Below, piece after piece: positions 8,892-17,368 of a stretch of DNA of 64,000 bases. Both the position numbers and the translations under genes were made by a program. Numbering within the stretch: the first letter of the stretch is position 1; the number at the start of each line of letters is the position of its first letter. The stretch is from assembly GCF_900112165.1 (NCBI RefSeq), contig NZ_FOKY01000001.1:426416-490415 (forward strand). Reading direction: 5' to 3'. The notes under the pieces are model-generated. The model was given only the letters and a program-made list of their open reading frames with translations. It was not told the DNA's origin and did no database searches. This DNA comes from Brevinema andersonii (GTDB lineage: Bacteria; Spirochaetota; Brevinematia; Brevinematales; Brevinemataceae).

Positions 8892-9479
8892 TTGGTTGCA
8901 AATCAGATTGAGGAAATTACCGAACTTGAAATTCAAAATGCTATCGAGCGCGTAAAAGATGGCGATAATGAAGCATTTAGTATAATTTACGAAGCGTATT
9001 ATAAAATGGTAGTGTCAATTTTGCGTCGTATTTTGAAGCTGCCAATGAATGAGTTGGATGCTTATGTTAATGAAGCCTTTTTGCTGATCTATAAAGGCTT
9101 GAAAGGCTTTAAAGGTGATGCAAAATTTTCTACTTATGCATACCGTATTGTGTTGAATTACGCGTTTAAGGTATCGAAAAAGCGCGCTAAAGATAAGAAA
9201 AATATTGCCGTCTTCGGTGAAAATGAAGAAGGTATCGAAACAATTCCCGACTCTGGTGATACAGAAAGTAGCGTTGTTGTGCGCTCGTTTTTGGATTATG
9301 CGATCGGGTCTCTGACCAAAGATATGCAAGAAGTTATTGATCTCTATTATTATGAGCGCTATCCGATTAAGGAAATTGCTAGTATGTTAAATACTACAGA
9401 AACCGCTATCAAAAACCGCTTGTATCAAGCACGTTCAAAAATTAAAAAGCTTATGACCGAAGGAGTCTATCATGCATAA
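8892..9479 (+). CDS. ECF-type RNA polymerase sigma factor
   Basis: 195 residues with only regions 2 and 4, which defines the ECF group. Region 2 spans about residues 20-95 (IYEAYYKMVVSILRRI ... FKGDAKFSTYAYRIVLNYA, the -10-recognising helix). Region 4 spans about 135-190 (TKDMQEVIDLYYYERYPIKE, then IASMLNTTETAIKNRLYQAR, the helix-turn-helix for -35 binding). It starts with TTG at 8892, 7 bases after GGGAGGG, which is itself held in a hairpin. The next gene overlaps by 8 bases and encodes a small membrane protein that is a natural candidate for its anti-sigma factor. The regulon cannot be inferred here. Confidence 0.9.
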   Translation: MVANQIEEITELEIQNAIERVKDGDNEAFSIIYEAYYKMVVSILRRILKLPMNELDAYVNEAFLLIYKGLKGFKGDAKFSTYAYRIVLNYAFKVSKKRAKDKKNIAVFGENEEGIETIPDSGDTESSVVVRSFLDYAIGSLTKDMQEVIDLYYYERYPIKEIASMLNTTETAIKNRLYQARSKIKKLMTEGVYHA

Positions 9480-9750
9480 CAAAGAATACCGGCTGATCGA
9501 CCATACTATGGACGAACTGCTAAAAGAATTTTATCGTAATCATCACAGTGATATACCTGCTCCTACTGAAGAACAGAAAAGATATATGGTTCATACGATA
9601 CATAATCATAAGCGCAACCAAAAAATGGTGAAACATATTATTATTGGTTCAGCTCTGATAGCAGCAGGTATTTTAGGTTTGACATCGGCAGCTGTGGTAG
9701 AACAGTTTACAGAAGAAAGCGAAATTGGTATTTCGATTCCTTTGGACTAA
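9472..9750 (+). CDS. Small single-pass membrane protein, candidate anti-sigma factor
   Basis: 92 residues: a charged cytoplasmic N-terminal part (about 1-52), one hydrophobic segment (about 53-72, KHIIIGSALIAAGILGLT) and a short acidic outer tail. It overlaps the ECF sigma gene by 8 bases, the arrangement usual for sigma/anti-sigma pairs, and would be translationally coupled. No zinc-binding ZAS motif (HxxxCxxC) and no recognised anti-sigma domain is visible, so the role rests on context only. GAAGGAG sits upstream of the ATG at 9472. Convergent with the RDD gene, with 7 bases between the stops. Confidence 0.6.
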   Translation: MHNKEYRLIDHTMDELLKEFYRNHHSDIPAPTEEQKRYMVHTIHNHKRNQKMVKHIIIGSALIAAGILGLTSAAVVEQFTEESEIGISIPLD

Positions 9751-9757
9751 TATTTTG

Positions 9758-10387
9758 TTAATGATTCTCTATATTTTCTGCAGCTTTTCCATTTTCGGGT
9801 TTCTCAAAGATAATATTTTGCCAGTCTTTATTTTCTATGACTACCGAATTTGATATTTTATCATGAAAATACTGCTTATAAATAGGATTAATCATGAAAA
9901 GTGCCGGTATGCCATAACACATTTCAATAATTTTCAGACCTAACGATCTCATAATACTGGAGGCTAAGAAAATTGGTTCTCCGTTAACGGAAATAACCTT
10001 AATGTTGAGTAATTTAGCACCGAGAGTTTGACCCGTACCCATCCAAAATAAAGCATAATAAATAATCGATACTACATTGTAAAATACGAATACTAAATAA
10101 AAATACTGTGTGAAAATATAATGTTGTAAGTAAAGCATATTTTGAACAGCAACTGGGCTGGCTTGAATGATTTCGAGTTTATCTTTAAAGAGTCCTTCTT
10201 TGATGATATATTCCATAGCTCCATGCTGTTCGATGTAGTTAAATACCAGAGAAAATTCGCGGCCGTATGTGCTGATAATGAGGAAAATCACCAGTATATG
10301 CAGAAAAGTAAGATCAACTAAATAAGCAATAAGTCGTTTCCAAGCAGGTGCAAGACTGAGGATTTGAGGATAAAATTCAGTTTTCAT
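9758..10387 (-). CDS. RDD-family membrane protein
   Basis: 209 residues. The family signature is clear: an N-terminal membrane helix AWKRLIAYLVDLTFLHI with Arg and two Asp-like positions, then GTGQTLGAKLLNIKVISVNG, the conserved loop before the next helix (GxTpGKxLlgirVvd). About four hydrophobic segments are present. RDD proteins are poorly characterised integral membrane proteins; some act in Na+/H+ exchange or stress responses, and nothing here fixes a function. ATG at 10387 follows AGGAG; the promoter is at 10411-10439. The gene is divergent from the SpiroCoCo gene. Confidence 0.85.
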   Translation of the reverse strand: MKTEFYPQILSLAPAWKRLIAYLVDLTFLHILVIFLIISTYGREFSLVFNYIEQHGAMEYIIKEGLFKDKLEIIQASPVAVQNMLYLQHYIFTQYFYLVFVFYNVVSIIYYALFWMGTGQTLGAKLLNIKVISVNGEPIFLASSIMRSLGLKIIEMCYGIPALFMINPIYKQYFHDKISNSVVIENKDWQNIIFEKPENGKAAENIENH

Positions 10388-10410
10388 GAAAGCTCCTTAA
10401 AATATTTTAA

Positions 10411-10439
10411 ATTATAGGGAAAAAATGCATTTAAATCAA
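10411..10439 (-). promoter_or_regulatory. Sigma-70-type promoter for the RDD gene
   Basis: On the minus strand: -35 TTGATT (10434-10439), 17-base spacer, -10 TATAAT (10411-10416), 23 bases before the ATG. Confidence 0.7.
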
Positions 10440-10471
10440 TTTCCGAACCGAAAATAATTCTTTGCCCGCAT

Positions 10472-10500
10472 TTGAAATATTTTGTGTTTGGCGTTATAAT
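10472..10500 (+). promoter_or_regulatory. Sigma-70-type promoter for the SpiroCoCo gene
   Basis: -35 TTGAAA (10472-10477), 17-base spacer, -10 TATAAT (10495-10500). A transcript start near 10507 places the true coding start at the ATG at 10535 rather than at upstream in-frame start-like codons, which lie in the promoter itself. Confidence 0.75.
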
Positions 10501-10534
10501 GTATGCAGTAATCACTGGGAGCGGAATCGTTTTT

Positions 10535-13474
10535 ATGGAGATATGGGTAGTAGTTGCTGCTCTTTTTCTTTTCAGCGGGTTGATGTTTTACTTCAGACTG
10601 ACCGATGCGCGTAATGTGTCGGTCCGTGAGCTGCAGCATTACATCAGGCAGGCAGAAAAAAAAGTCGAGCAATTTGTGCGCAAAAAAGAAAAGGATTTTC
10701 AAGATAAAATGATTGCTTCAGAAATTGTCGTTGATCGTATGAATAGACTGGCACAAACTTTACAGGAAAAAGTTGATATTTTTGACCAGGACCTTGCTGA
10801 AGGTCAGGAACTATTTGAAGCACTGCGTTTGGAGTCAGGTGATGTTAGTCATACGTTGGCTGAATACAAACGTATCCGTGCTGAATTTATCGATATTGAA
10901 GACAGAATTATACAAATTCTCAACATGAAAGATCATGCAGAAAGCGGACGCCGTGAGCTCGATACGTTACATCAGGAAATGCAACACTTTCGTGACGATT
11001 ATCATAATACCATTGCTGGTCTTAAAGATAACAGTGAACAGGAATTAAAAACTTTTTTTGCCAACATGCAAAAAGATTTGACATCATATTTGGAACAAGC
11101 CCGCGAGCATCTTCGAGAAAAAGACCATCAAATTGCCGAACAAATGCAGGAATTCAGTGCGCGTTCGGAATTGATTTTTGGTCAGATCAATGATTTAAAA
11201 GCATTTAGTGAAGCTAGCATCGATAATCTGAAAGATAGTTTTGAAGTTGATTTGGCCCATGCGCGTACAATGGCTCAGACGAATATTGAAGAAGTTTATG
11301 ACATGTGGGCAGGCCTTCGTGAGAAGGTTGAAGAAGAAAAAATTATGATGGAAACTAATTTGCAGGAAAAAGATGAGTTTTTCCGTCTTGCGAAAGCCAA
11401 GCTTCGAGAAGAAATGGATCAGGTTAGTGAAAACATTGATACAGTGCTTCAGGAAAGACTGCAATATTTGGAAAACAGTGTGAGCTATTTATCACGTGAT
11501 TTGGAATTATTAGGCAGTAGCCTTAAAATAAACATAGAAAAAAATCTCGACGATAAAATCGATACCGTAAAAAGCGAATTAGATCGTATTCATAGTGCGT
11601 TTATTGCGCAAGAAGAGTTCCTGGAAAACGAATTTAAACAGTTATCTCAGCGTTTTTCTGAGCAGATATCTAATCAGGAAAAAGAAGTACAGATTAATTT
11701 GAAAGAACTCCAAACATCGGTGCATAGTACAAAAGATCTCGCCGATGATATATTAAAACAGTCTCAAGAAAAAATTCTTGAAAAAATTAAGGAATTTGAA
11801 GAATTTGTGCGCCAAAAAGCTCAAGAAAATATGCAGCGTATTGAGGACAGCTTTCGTGAAGAAAATCAGGAACGTATGTTCCAAAGCATCAGCGAAATAA
11901 CAAAAACTCTAGAAGTCGAATATCAGAAAAAATATCAGAAAATTATTGATGCTATTGCTCAAAAATCTGAAGACTTATCAGAGTTGGTATCTCAAAAAAT
12001 TGATGCTATCAGCTTGTTAGACAGGCAATTAGAAGATATTCTTCACCGTTTTGACAGCGAAAAAGAAAAAATTATTTTAATGGGTGAAGAACTCCAGAAA
12101 GATAGAGAACAAAATATTATTACCATTAAACAGCAAATGGAAGAGACAGCACAGCACCTGCAAAATGAATTGCAAGTGAATATTCAAGTTTTTTTTGATG
12201 AAGGCACGGAAACATATCGCCGTGATCGTGAAATTTGGCAGGAACATTTTGATGACACGCTGGGTGAAGCGCGTTCGGCCTATCAAAATATTCAAAACGA
12301 TATCGACGAAATCAAGCATATGATGCGTGATATAGAAACATCGTCTCTAAACAATTTAAAGTCTGAATCTTTGCGCCTTACTGAGGAAACAGAACGCCGT
12401 ATTGATGAGCTTAAAAAATATACCGATAATTTTCTCCGCAGCAATAAGGATGATTTTATGCATCATGTGGAACAGGCAAAGTCGGATATGAAAAATATCA
12501 AACAGGAGTTGTGGGATCAAGAGAGGCTTGTCAGAGACCAGGTTAATAAAGAATTCGAACGGTTGAGTGGCAGAGTTCGAGATGTTGATAAAAATTTCCA
12601 CAGCCTTATGAAAAAAACCGAAATGCTTGAGCGGGCCGAAAACCTTGCAGCAAAACTCAGTGGGCGCTTGCAAGAGATCGAAGCAATCCGTAAAGAAATG
12701 AATACTCTTGTGCATACATTTAAGGATTCTCATATCAAGAGCCAAGAAACAATTGACGATCTTCGCAAATATAATGATGTTGTGGAAAGTAATATTCAAC
12801 GTCTTGATGAGAAGTCGATCGAAGCGTCGAATATTCAGGATTTTTTAGTTTCTGTCATGGATGAAGCAAAGGAAACAGCAAAAATTTTTCAGGTACTCAA
12901 GGAAGAACAAGATCATGCTCGTGAAATACAAGAACTTTTAATGAGAAACTTAGCATCGTATAATGATTTGCAGGAGTCGCTTGCAGTTCTTGAAGATAGA
13001 AAGATCGTTGTTGAGGAGATGTTGAAAAATATCGATCAAATTTCGCGGCTCGGTGAAAGTACAGAAGATTTAATTAGCCGTTTGGATGCGATTGACCTCT
13101 TCTCTGGAGAACTTCAGAATAAATTAGCCTTGATTCAAGGAGAAATGCATCAGCTTGCTGGGGATCAAACACAGGTTCGTAATGCTGTATCCAAGCTTAG
13201 CGAGCTCGAACATGTAACAGCTCATATTGATGAAGAAATGAAGCGCTTGGATAAAATGCGTGAGTGGGTTGCTAAAGCCATTAATAATATAGAACGGGTC
13301 GGAGCCGCGACAGGTGTTGGTAGTCCTGGCAATGGCAAGCTCGAATTAGGAGATGAAGCAATTAAAAATATTGTACGACTTCATGAACAAAATTGGAGTG
13401 TTAGTGATATTGCTAAAAATCTTAAAGTATCACCTACTTGGGTGGAATTGATTTTAGAGCGTTATCGTTCGTAG
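10535..13474 (+). CDS. SpiroCoCo-family long coiled-coil protein with C-terminal helix-turn-helix
   Basis: 979 residues. A single N-terminal hydrophobic helix (MEIWVVVAALFLFSGLMFYF) is followed by ~880 residues of near-continuous heptad sequence rich in Glu, Lys, Gln, Asp and Arg, then a glycine-rich hinge (GAATGVGSPGNG) and a compact C-terminal domain with VRLHEQNWSVSDIAKNLKVS, which looks like a helix-turn-helix. This architecture matches the SpiroCoCo proteins known from spirochaetes. It is likely anchored in the inner membrane with the coil in the cytoplasm, a plausible cytoskeletal or envelope-organising role that remains inference. The GGAG at 10518-10521 is somewhat far (13 bases) from the ATG at 10535. 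serS follows after 16 bases. Confidence 0.85.
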   Translation: MEIWVVVAALFLFSGLMFYFRLTDARNVSVRELQHYIRQAEKKVEQFVRKKEKDFQDKMIASEIVVDRMNRLAQTLQEKVDIFDQDLAEGQELFEALRLESGDVSHTLAEYKRIRAEFIDIEDRIIQILNMKDHAESGRRELDTLHQEMQHFRDDYHNTIAGLKDNSEQELKTFFANMQKDLTSYLEQAREHLREKDHQIAEQMQEFSARSELIFGQINDLKAFSEASIDNLKDSFEVDLAHARTMAQTNIEEVYDMWAGLREKVEEEKIMMETNLQEKDEFFRLAKAKLREEMDQVSENIDTVLQERLQYLENSVSYLSRDLELLGSSLKINIEKNLDDKIDTVKSELDRIHSAFIAQEEFLENEFKQLSQRFSEQISNQEKEVQINLKELQTSVHSTKDLADDILKQSQEKILEKIKEFEEFVRQKAQENMQRIEDSFREENQERMFQSISEITKTLEVEYQKKYQKIIDAIAQKSEDLSELVSQKIDAISLLDRQLEDILHRFDSEKEKIILMGEELQKDREQNIITIKQQMEETAQHLQNELQVNIQVFFDEGTETYRRDREIWQEHFDDTLGEARSAYQNIQNDIDEIKHMMRDIETSSLNNLKSESLRLTEETERRIDELKKYTDNFLRSNKDDFMHHVEQAKSDMKNIKQELWDQERLVRDQVNKEFERLSGRVRDVDKNFHSLMKKTEMLERAENLAAKLSGRLQEIEAIRKEMNTLVHTFKDSHIKSQETIDDLRKYNDVVESNIQRLDEKSIEASNIQDFLVSVMDEAKETAKIFQVLKEEQDHAREIQELLMRNLASYNDLQESLAVLEDRKIVVEEMLKNIDQISRLGESTEDLISRLDAIDLFSGELQNKLALIQGEMHQLAGDQTQVRNAVSKLSELEHVTAHIDEEMKRLDKMREWVAKAINNIERVGAATGVGSPGNGKLELGDEAIKNIVRLHEQNWSVSDIAKNLKVSPTWVELILERYRS

Positions 13475-13490
13475 CTTAGGAGGAGAATTC

Positions 13491-14774
13491 ATGCTGGATA
13501 TCAACAAATTATCTCAGAATATGGAGCAAATAAAAGAACTATTAAAATACCGGATCGAAGATGTCAAGTTAATAGATAATGTTATTGAAGAGAATGAAAA
13601 CCGAAAGCGTTTGCAGACAAAAGCTGACCAATATCGCAAGAAAAGGAATGAATTAGTAAAACAAGTGGGCATAGCGAAAGCTCAAAGTGATGAATTGTCT
13701 ATTAAAGGTCTATTGGAAGAGGTAAATAGTCTGCAGTCGGATCTTGAAGATCTTGAAGCCCAACAACACCAGTACGAAAATAGTGTAAAAGATATGTTAT
13801 CAAGAATTCCTAATATTCCTGATGATGATGTTCCTGTTGGTGTAGATGAATTATCGAATCGCGAGCTTAAAAGATGGGGAGAAATTCGAGATTTTGATTT
13901 TGAACCCCGAAGCCATGATGAAATTTTAACAATTCTTAACATGTGGGAACCAGAACGAGCAGCAAAAATTTCCGGTCGGGGATTTCCATTGTTGCGTAAT
14001 TGGGGAGCTCGGCTTGAAACTGCATTGATAAATTTTATGCTAGATCATAATATTTCAGCTGGCACCGAACAAATATGGTTGCCTTTTGCGGTGTCTTCTG
14101 CTGCTTTATATGGTACAGGAAATCTTCCAAAATTTGGTGAAGATTTATTCAAAATTCAAGATAGTGATTTATATTTGAATCCTACTGCCGAAGTAGCTTT
14201 GACAAATATTTACCGTGAAGATATTATTGATGGTAATAAACTTCCTTTTCGATTTACAGCATTTTCACCTTCTTTCCGAAAGGAAGCAGGAGCTTATGGG
14301 CGCGAAACAAAGGGATTAATTAGAGTCCACCAATTTAATAAAGTAGAATTAGTAACAGTCTGCCGTCCGGGAGAGTCCGATGCAGAACATCAGTGCATGC
14401 TTGAAACATCTGAAGCAATTTTGCAAAAATTAGGGCTTCCTTATCGTGTAGTAATGTTAAGTCAAGGAGATATGGGGTTTTCGGCTGCTAAGACTTTTGA
14501 CATAGAAGTCTGGCTGCCTTCTTTAAGATCATATCGTGAGATTGCTTCTATTTCCAATATGCGTGATTTTCAAGCTCGGCGTGCGCAAATTAAATTTAAA
14601 TCACCTGATGCGAAAAAAAATGAATTTGTTCATACTTTGAATGGATCTGCATTAGCAGTAGGACGTACGATGGTAGCTTTGCTCGAAAATTACCAACAAG
14701 AAGACGGTTCTATCAAAATTCCGGATGTGTTAGTTCCTTACCTGAAGAGCGAAAGTATTCCGTTGCACTCTTAA
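13491..14774 (+). CDS. serS: Seryl-tRNA synthetase
   Basis: 427 residues, standard for bacterial SerRS. The first ~110 residues form the antiparallel coiled-coil arm that reaches the tRNA variable arm (KADQYRKKRNELVKQVG). The class II core follows: the serine site NPTAEVALTN, motif 2 FRKEAGAYGRETKGLIRVHQ with FNKVE, and motif 3 LNGSALAVGRTMVALLENYQ. It charges tRNA(Ser) with serine. The start ATG at 13491 follows AGGAGGAG. The gene is probably cotranscribed with the SpiroCoCo gene, 16 bases upstream. Its last 62 bases overlap the 3' end of the convergent M20 amidohydrolase gene, so both C-termini are encoded in the same DNA. Confidence 0.97.
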   Translation: MLDINKLSQNMEQIKELLKYRIEDVKLIDNVIEENENRKRLQTKADQYRKKRNELVKQVGIAKAQSDELSIKGLLEEVNSLQSDLEDLEAQQHQYENSVKDMLSRIPNIPDDDVPVGVDELSNRELKRWGEIRDFDFEPRSHDEILTILNMWEPERAAKISGRGFPLLRNWGARLETALINFMLDHNISAGTEQIWLPFAVSSAALYGTGNLPKFGEDLFKIQDSDLYLNPTAEVALTNIYREDIIDGNKLPFRFTAFSPSFRKEAGAYGRETKGLIRVHQFNKVELVTVCRPGESDAEHQCMLETSEAILQKLGLPYRVVMLSQGDMGFSAAKTFDIEVWLPSLRSYREIASISNMRDFQARRAQIKFKSPDAKKNEFVHTLNGSALAVGRTMVALLENYQQEDGSIKIPDVLVPYLKSESIPLHS

Positions 14775-15921
14775 TATTGAGAATATGCATTGCAACTCCA
14801 AGAATAAGAGCATCTTCGTCAATATCGAAATATTTATTATGTCCAGGTGCTGTAATATTTTTTTTTGGATTGCCTACTCCTAAGTGAAAAAAAGCACCGG
14901 GGACTTTTTCCAAATAATAGGCAAAATCTTCCACTCCCATATTTGGAGCCTTTTTTTCATAAACTGAGTTATTTCCTAGTAATTTGATTGCATTATCTTT
15001 AACAATATCAACTGCAAAATTATGATTAATTAATGACGTATATCCCGGCTGGCAGGTATATTCCCCATGTCCGCCGAAAGCTTTAGGGAGAGTTTCAACA
15101 ATATCACGAACCTTTTCATTTACAGTTGCTCTTACTTTGGGACATAAGGTTCGAATAGTTCCTTCGATAACAACTTCATCAGCAACAATATTTCGAGCGG
15201 TACCTCCCGAAATAACCCCTAAACTTAATACAGCTGTTTCGCGGGCATCGGTATTACGGCTAATAACTGTCTGCAAAGCATTAATTACTTGAGCTGCGAT
15301 TACTATGGCATCTACTGTATCCGCTGGGTAAGCACCGTGTCCACTTTTTCCTGAAATTTTGATGGTAATCATATCGGATGAAGCATTTAATGCTCCGTAT
15401 TTTATGCCGATTTTACCTGTTTCAAGGCTGGAATCGACATGCAATCCAAAAATACCATTTATTCCGTCTAAAACTCCTTGATGAATCATTCTTTCGGCGC
15501 CGCCTATTGTTTCCTCTGCCGGCTGGAAAATTAAACGAATCTCACAAGGAGCTTCTACCAAACCTGAGGAAAATGCTTTTGCTGTACCCAGTAAGATTGT
15601 TGTATGTGCATCATGTCCACATGCATGCATCACACCTTCAACTGTCGAACGGTAACTGCAGATTTTTGCATCCTGGATCGGCAAGGCATCTATATCAGCC
15701 CTTAATGCAATATTAATGTTAGAAGAAATTCCCGAAATGTTCCCAATAATGCCTGTACAAGCAATGCCTGTTTGATAGGGAATATTCATTTCTGACAGAT
15801 ATTGCTGAATTTTTTTGCTTGTTCGAAATTCTTTTTCGCTTAACTCCGGGTGCCGGTGAAAGTCACGCCTGACATCAATAAGCCAATTTTGGATCGGTTT
15901 CAGTGAGTTTAATAAAGTCAT
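14713..15921 (-). CDS. M20-family amidohydrolase (N-acyl amino acid / hippurate hydrolase type)
   Basis: 402 residues. The M20D pattern is complete: RRDFHRHPELSEKEF at the start, ALRADIDALPI, MHACGHDAHTTILLG (metal ligands), FQPAEETIGGAERMI (catalytic Glu), GGTARNIVADEVVIEGTIR in the lid domain, and GVEDFAYYLEKVPGAFF with a final GHNKYFDID His. These enzymes release amino acids from N-acylated or peptidic substrates such as N-acetyl or hippuryl compounds; the exact substrate is unknown. It is the last gene of the minus-strand operon beginning at 19908, and its ATG overlaps the LD-carboxypeptidase stop as ATGA. The 62-base overlap with serS at its end is unusually long. Confidence 0.9.
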   Translation of the reverse strand: MTLLNSLKPIQNWLIDVRRDFHRHPELSEKEFRTSKKIQQYLSEMNIPYQTGIACTGIIGNISGISSNINIALRADIDALPIQDAKICSYRSTVEGVMHACGHDAHTTILLGTAKAFSSGLVEAPCEIRLIFQPAEETIGGAERMIHQGVLDGINGIFGLHVDSSLETGKIGIKYGALNASSDMITIKISGKSGHGAYPADTVDAIVIAAQVINALQTVISRNTDARETAVLSLGVISGGTARNIVADEVVIEGTIRTLCPKVRATVNEKVRDIVETLPKAFGGHGEYTCQPGYTSLINHNFAVDIVKDNAIKLLGNNSVYEKKAPNMGVEDFAYYLEKVPGAFFHLGVGNPKKNITAPGHNKYFDIDEDALILGVAMHILNIKSATEYFRSSGKELTHPEF

Positions 15922-16814
15922 CGAACTGCGTTTCCTATTAAAGTGAGTGTTTTAGATTGAGTATCCAACAAAACTTCTGTACCGAATGGTAGGCTTAAAT
16001 TTGGAGTACAGTGCCCAACTGCAGCATTGTAAACAACAGGAATATTGAAACGAGAAAATTTTTCCTCGAAAATTTCCTGAAGCGATAATTCATTTCCTGA
16101 TGAATTGCAGTTTTTGAAGTTTCCAAGAATAATTCCTTTCAATCCTTGAAGTCGGCCCATTAAAAGGAGCTGAGTTAACATTCGGTCAATACGATAACTT
16201 GCTTCCCCGATATCTTCAAGGAATAAAATTTTTCCCTTAAAATCAACATCATATTTTGTACCTAGTCCGGACATCAAAACAGTTAAATTGCCTCCAATCA
16301 AGACGCCTTTTGCTGTACCATTCTTAAGAATATTAAGTTCAGACAATAAAGTTTTAGTTTGGCCTCCCATTAAAGAAAATAATGATTGTGCTGTTATGTC
16401 GTCTTTTTGAGCAAAATTACTAATAGCCATAGGACCATGAATTGTTTGAAGTTGCGCTTGAGAAAAAAATGCCATATGCAGCGATGTAATATCACTAAAA
16501 CCGATGAAAATTTTGGAATTTTTTTTGATAACAGAATAGTCAATCTGGTCTAGAATACGAATGCTTCCAAATCCACCTCTCATGGCCATAATAGCATTAA
16601 TAGAATTATCAGCAAATAATCTATTAAGAGCTTTTGCTCTTTCTTGATCGGATCCTGCAAAACCATGCCAATTGAGGAAACAAGTTGGATCTATCTCAAC
16701 ATCGTAGCCATAATTTTTAATATTTGTAACTGCTTGATCCAAAAGATTTTTATCACCTGCACTGGCTAATCCAACAATAGCAATTTTTCCACCTTTGCGG
16801 AGCTTGGCCGGCAT
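15918..16814 (-). CDS. ldcA: LD-carboxypeptidase (peptidase S66 family)
   Basis: 298 residues. S66 landmarks: AIVGLASAGD at the start, MAMRGGFGSIRILDQIDY, the nucleophile serine in FIGFSDITSLHMAF, QTIHGPMAI, LIGGNLTVL, the catalytic Glu in LFLEDIGEASYRIDRMLTQL, and the His in AAVGHCTPNLSLPFGTEV. The enzyme trims the terminal D-amino acid from murein tetrapeptides during cell-wall recycling. It usually acts in the cytoplasm and no signal peptide is seen. Its start overlaps the spmB-like stop by one base (TAATG) and its stop overlaps the M20 start by four, so it sits within a tightly coupled operon. No other muropeptide-recycling gene is in this operon. Confidence 0.93.
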   Translation of the reverse strand: MPAKLRKGGKIAIVGLASAGDKNLLDQAVTNIKNYGYDVEIDPTCFLNWHGFAGSDQERAKALNRLFADNSINAIMAMRGGFGSIRILDQIDYSVIKKNSKIFIGFSDITSLHMAFFSQAQLQTIHGPMAISNFAQKDDITAQSLFSLMGGQTKTLLSELNILKNGTAKGVLIGGNLTVLMSGLGTKYDVDFKGKILFLEDIGEASYRIDRMLTQLLLMGRLQGLKGIILGNFKNCNSSGNELSLQEIFEEKFSRFNIPVVYNAAVGHCTPNLSLPFGTEVLLDTQSKTLTLIGNAVR

Positions 16815-17359
16815 TATTTGGCACCAAACATAATATTAGTAATAATGACAGCAGCAATCATCCCTGCTAAATCGGCAACTAAGCCTGTAGCAACAGCGTG
16901 TCTGGATTTTTGTACACCCACTGCTCCGAAGTATACTGCTAGAACATAAAGAGTTGTTTCTGTGGATCCCTGCATAATGGAAGCCATACGTCCAATGTAG
17001 CTGTCGGGACCATATGTGGCAAATAAGTCAGTTAATACTCCCGCAGAACCTCCACCTGACAGGGGTTTAAGGACAGCGAGTGGGAGAATTTCAGCTGGCG
17101 CACCCAACGGTGCCAACAACGGTGCGAAAAATTGAACCATCAGATCAATAGCTCCAGATTTACGCAAAATCCCAATAGCAACCAACATTCCAACTAAAAA
17201 AGGAATTATTCTTACTGCAGTTTCGAAACCGTCTTTTGCGCCATCGCAGAATACTTCATAAACTTTTATTTTTTTCACAAAAAAAGCATAGGATGGAATC
17301 AATACTATCATTGTCGGAATCGCATATGCAGAAATTTTTGTCATAATTGTCATAAACAT
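16814..17359 (-). CDS. spmB: Spore maturation protein B-like, nucleoside-recognition domain membrane protein
   Basis: 181 residues with four to five membrane helices and the nucleoside-recognition/Gate domain pattern: VRIIPFLVGMLVAIGILRKS, LPLAVLKPLSGGGSAGVLTD and IMQGSTETTLYVLAVYFGAVG. The QGSTETTxY motif is typical of SpmB. In Bacillus, SpmA and SpmB affect spore core dehydration, but the same pair occurs in many non-sporulating bacteria, where the role is unknown. ATG at 17359 follows AGGAG by 7 bases. It directly follows the spmA homologue (9-base gap) and precedes ldcA. Confidence 0.87.
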   Translation of the reverse strand: MFMTIMTKISAYAIPTMIVLIPSYAFFVKKIKVYEVFCDGAKDGFETAVRIIPFLVGMLVAIGILRKSGAIDLMVQFFAPLLAPLGAPAEILPLAVLKPLSGGGSAGVLTDLFATYGPDSYIGRMASIMQGSTETTLYVLAVYFGAVGVQKSRHAVATGLVADLAGMIAAVIITNIMFGAK

Positions 17360-17368
17360 TGGCAGCTC

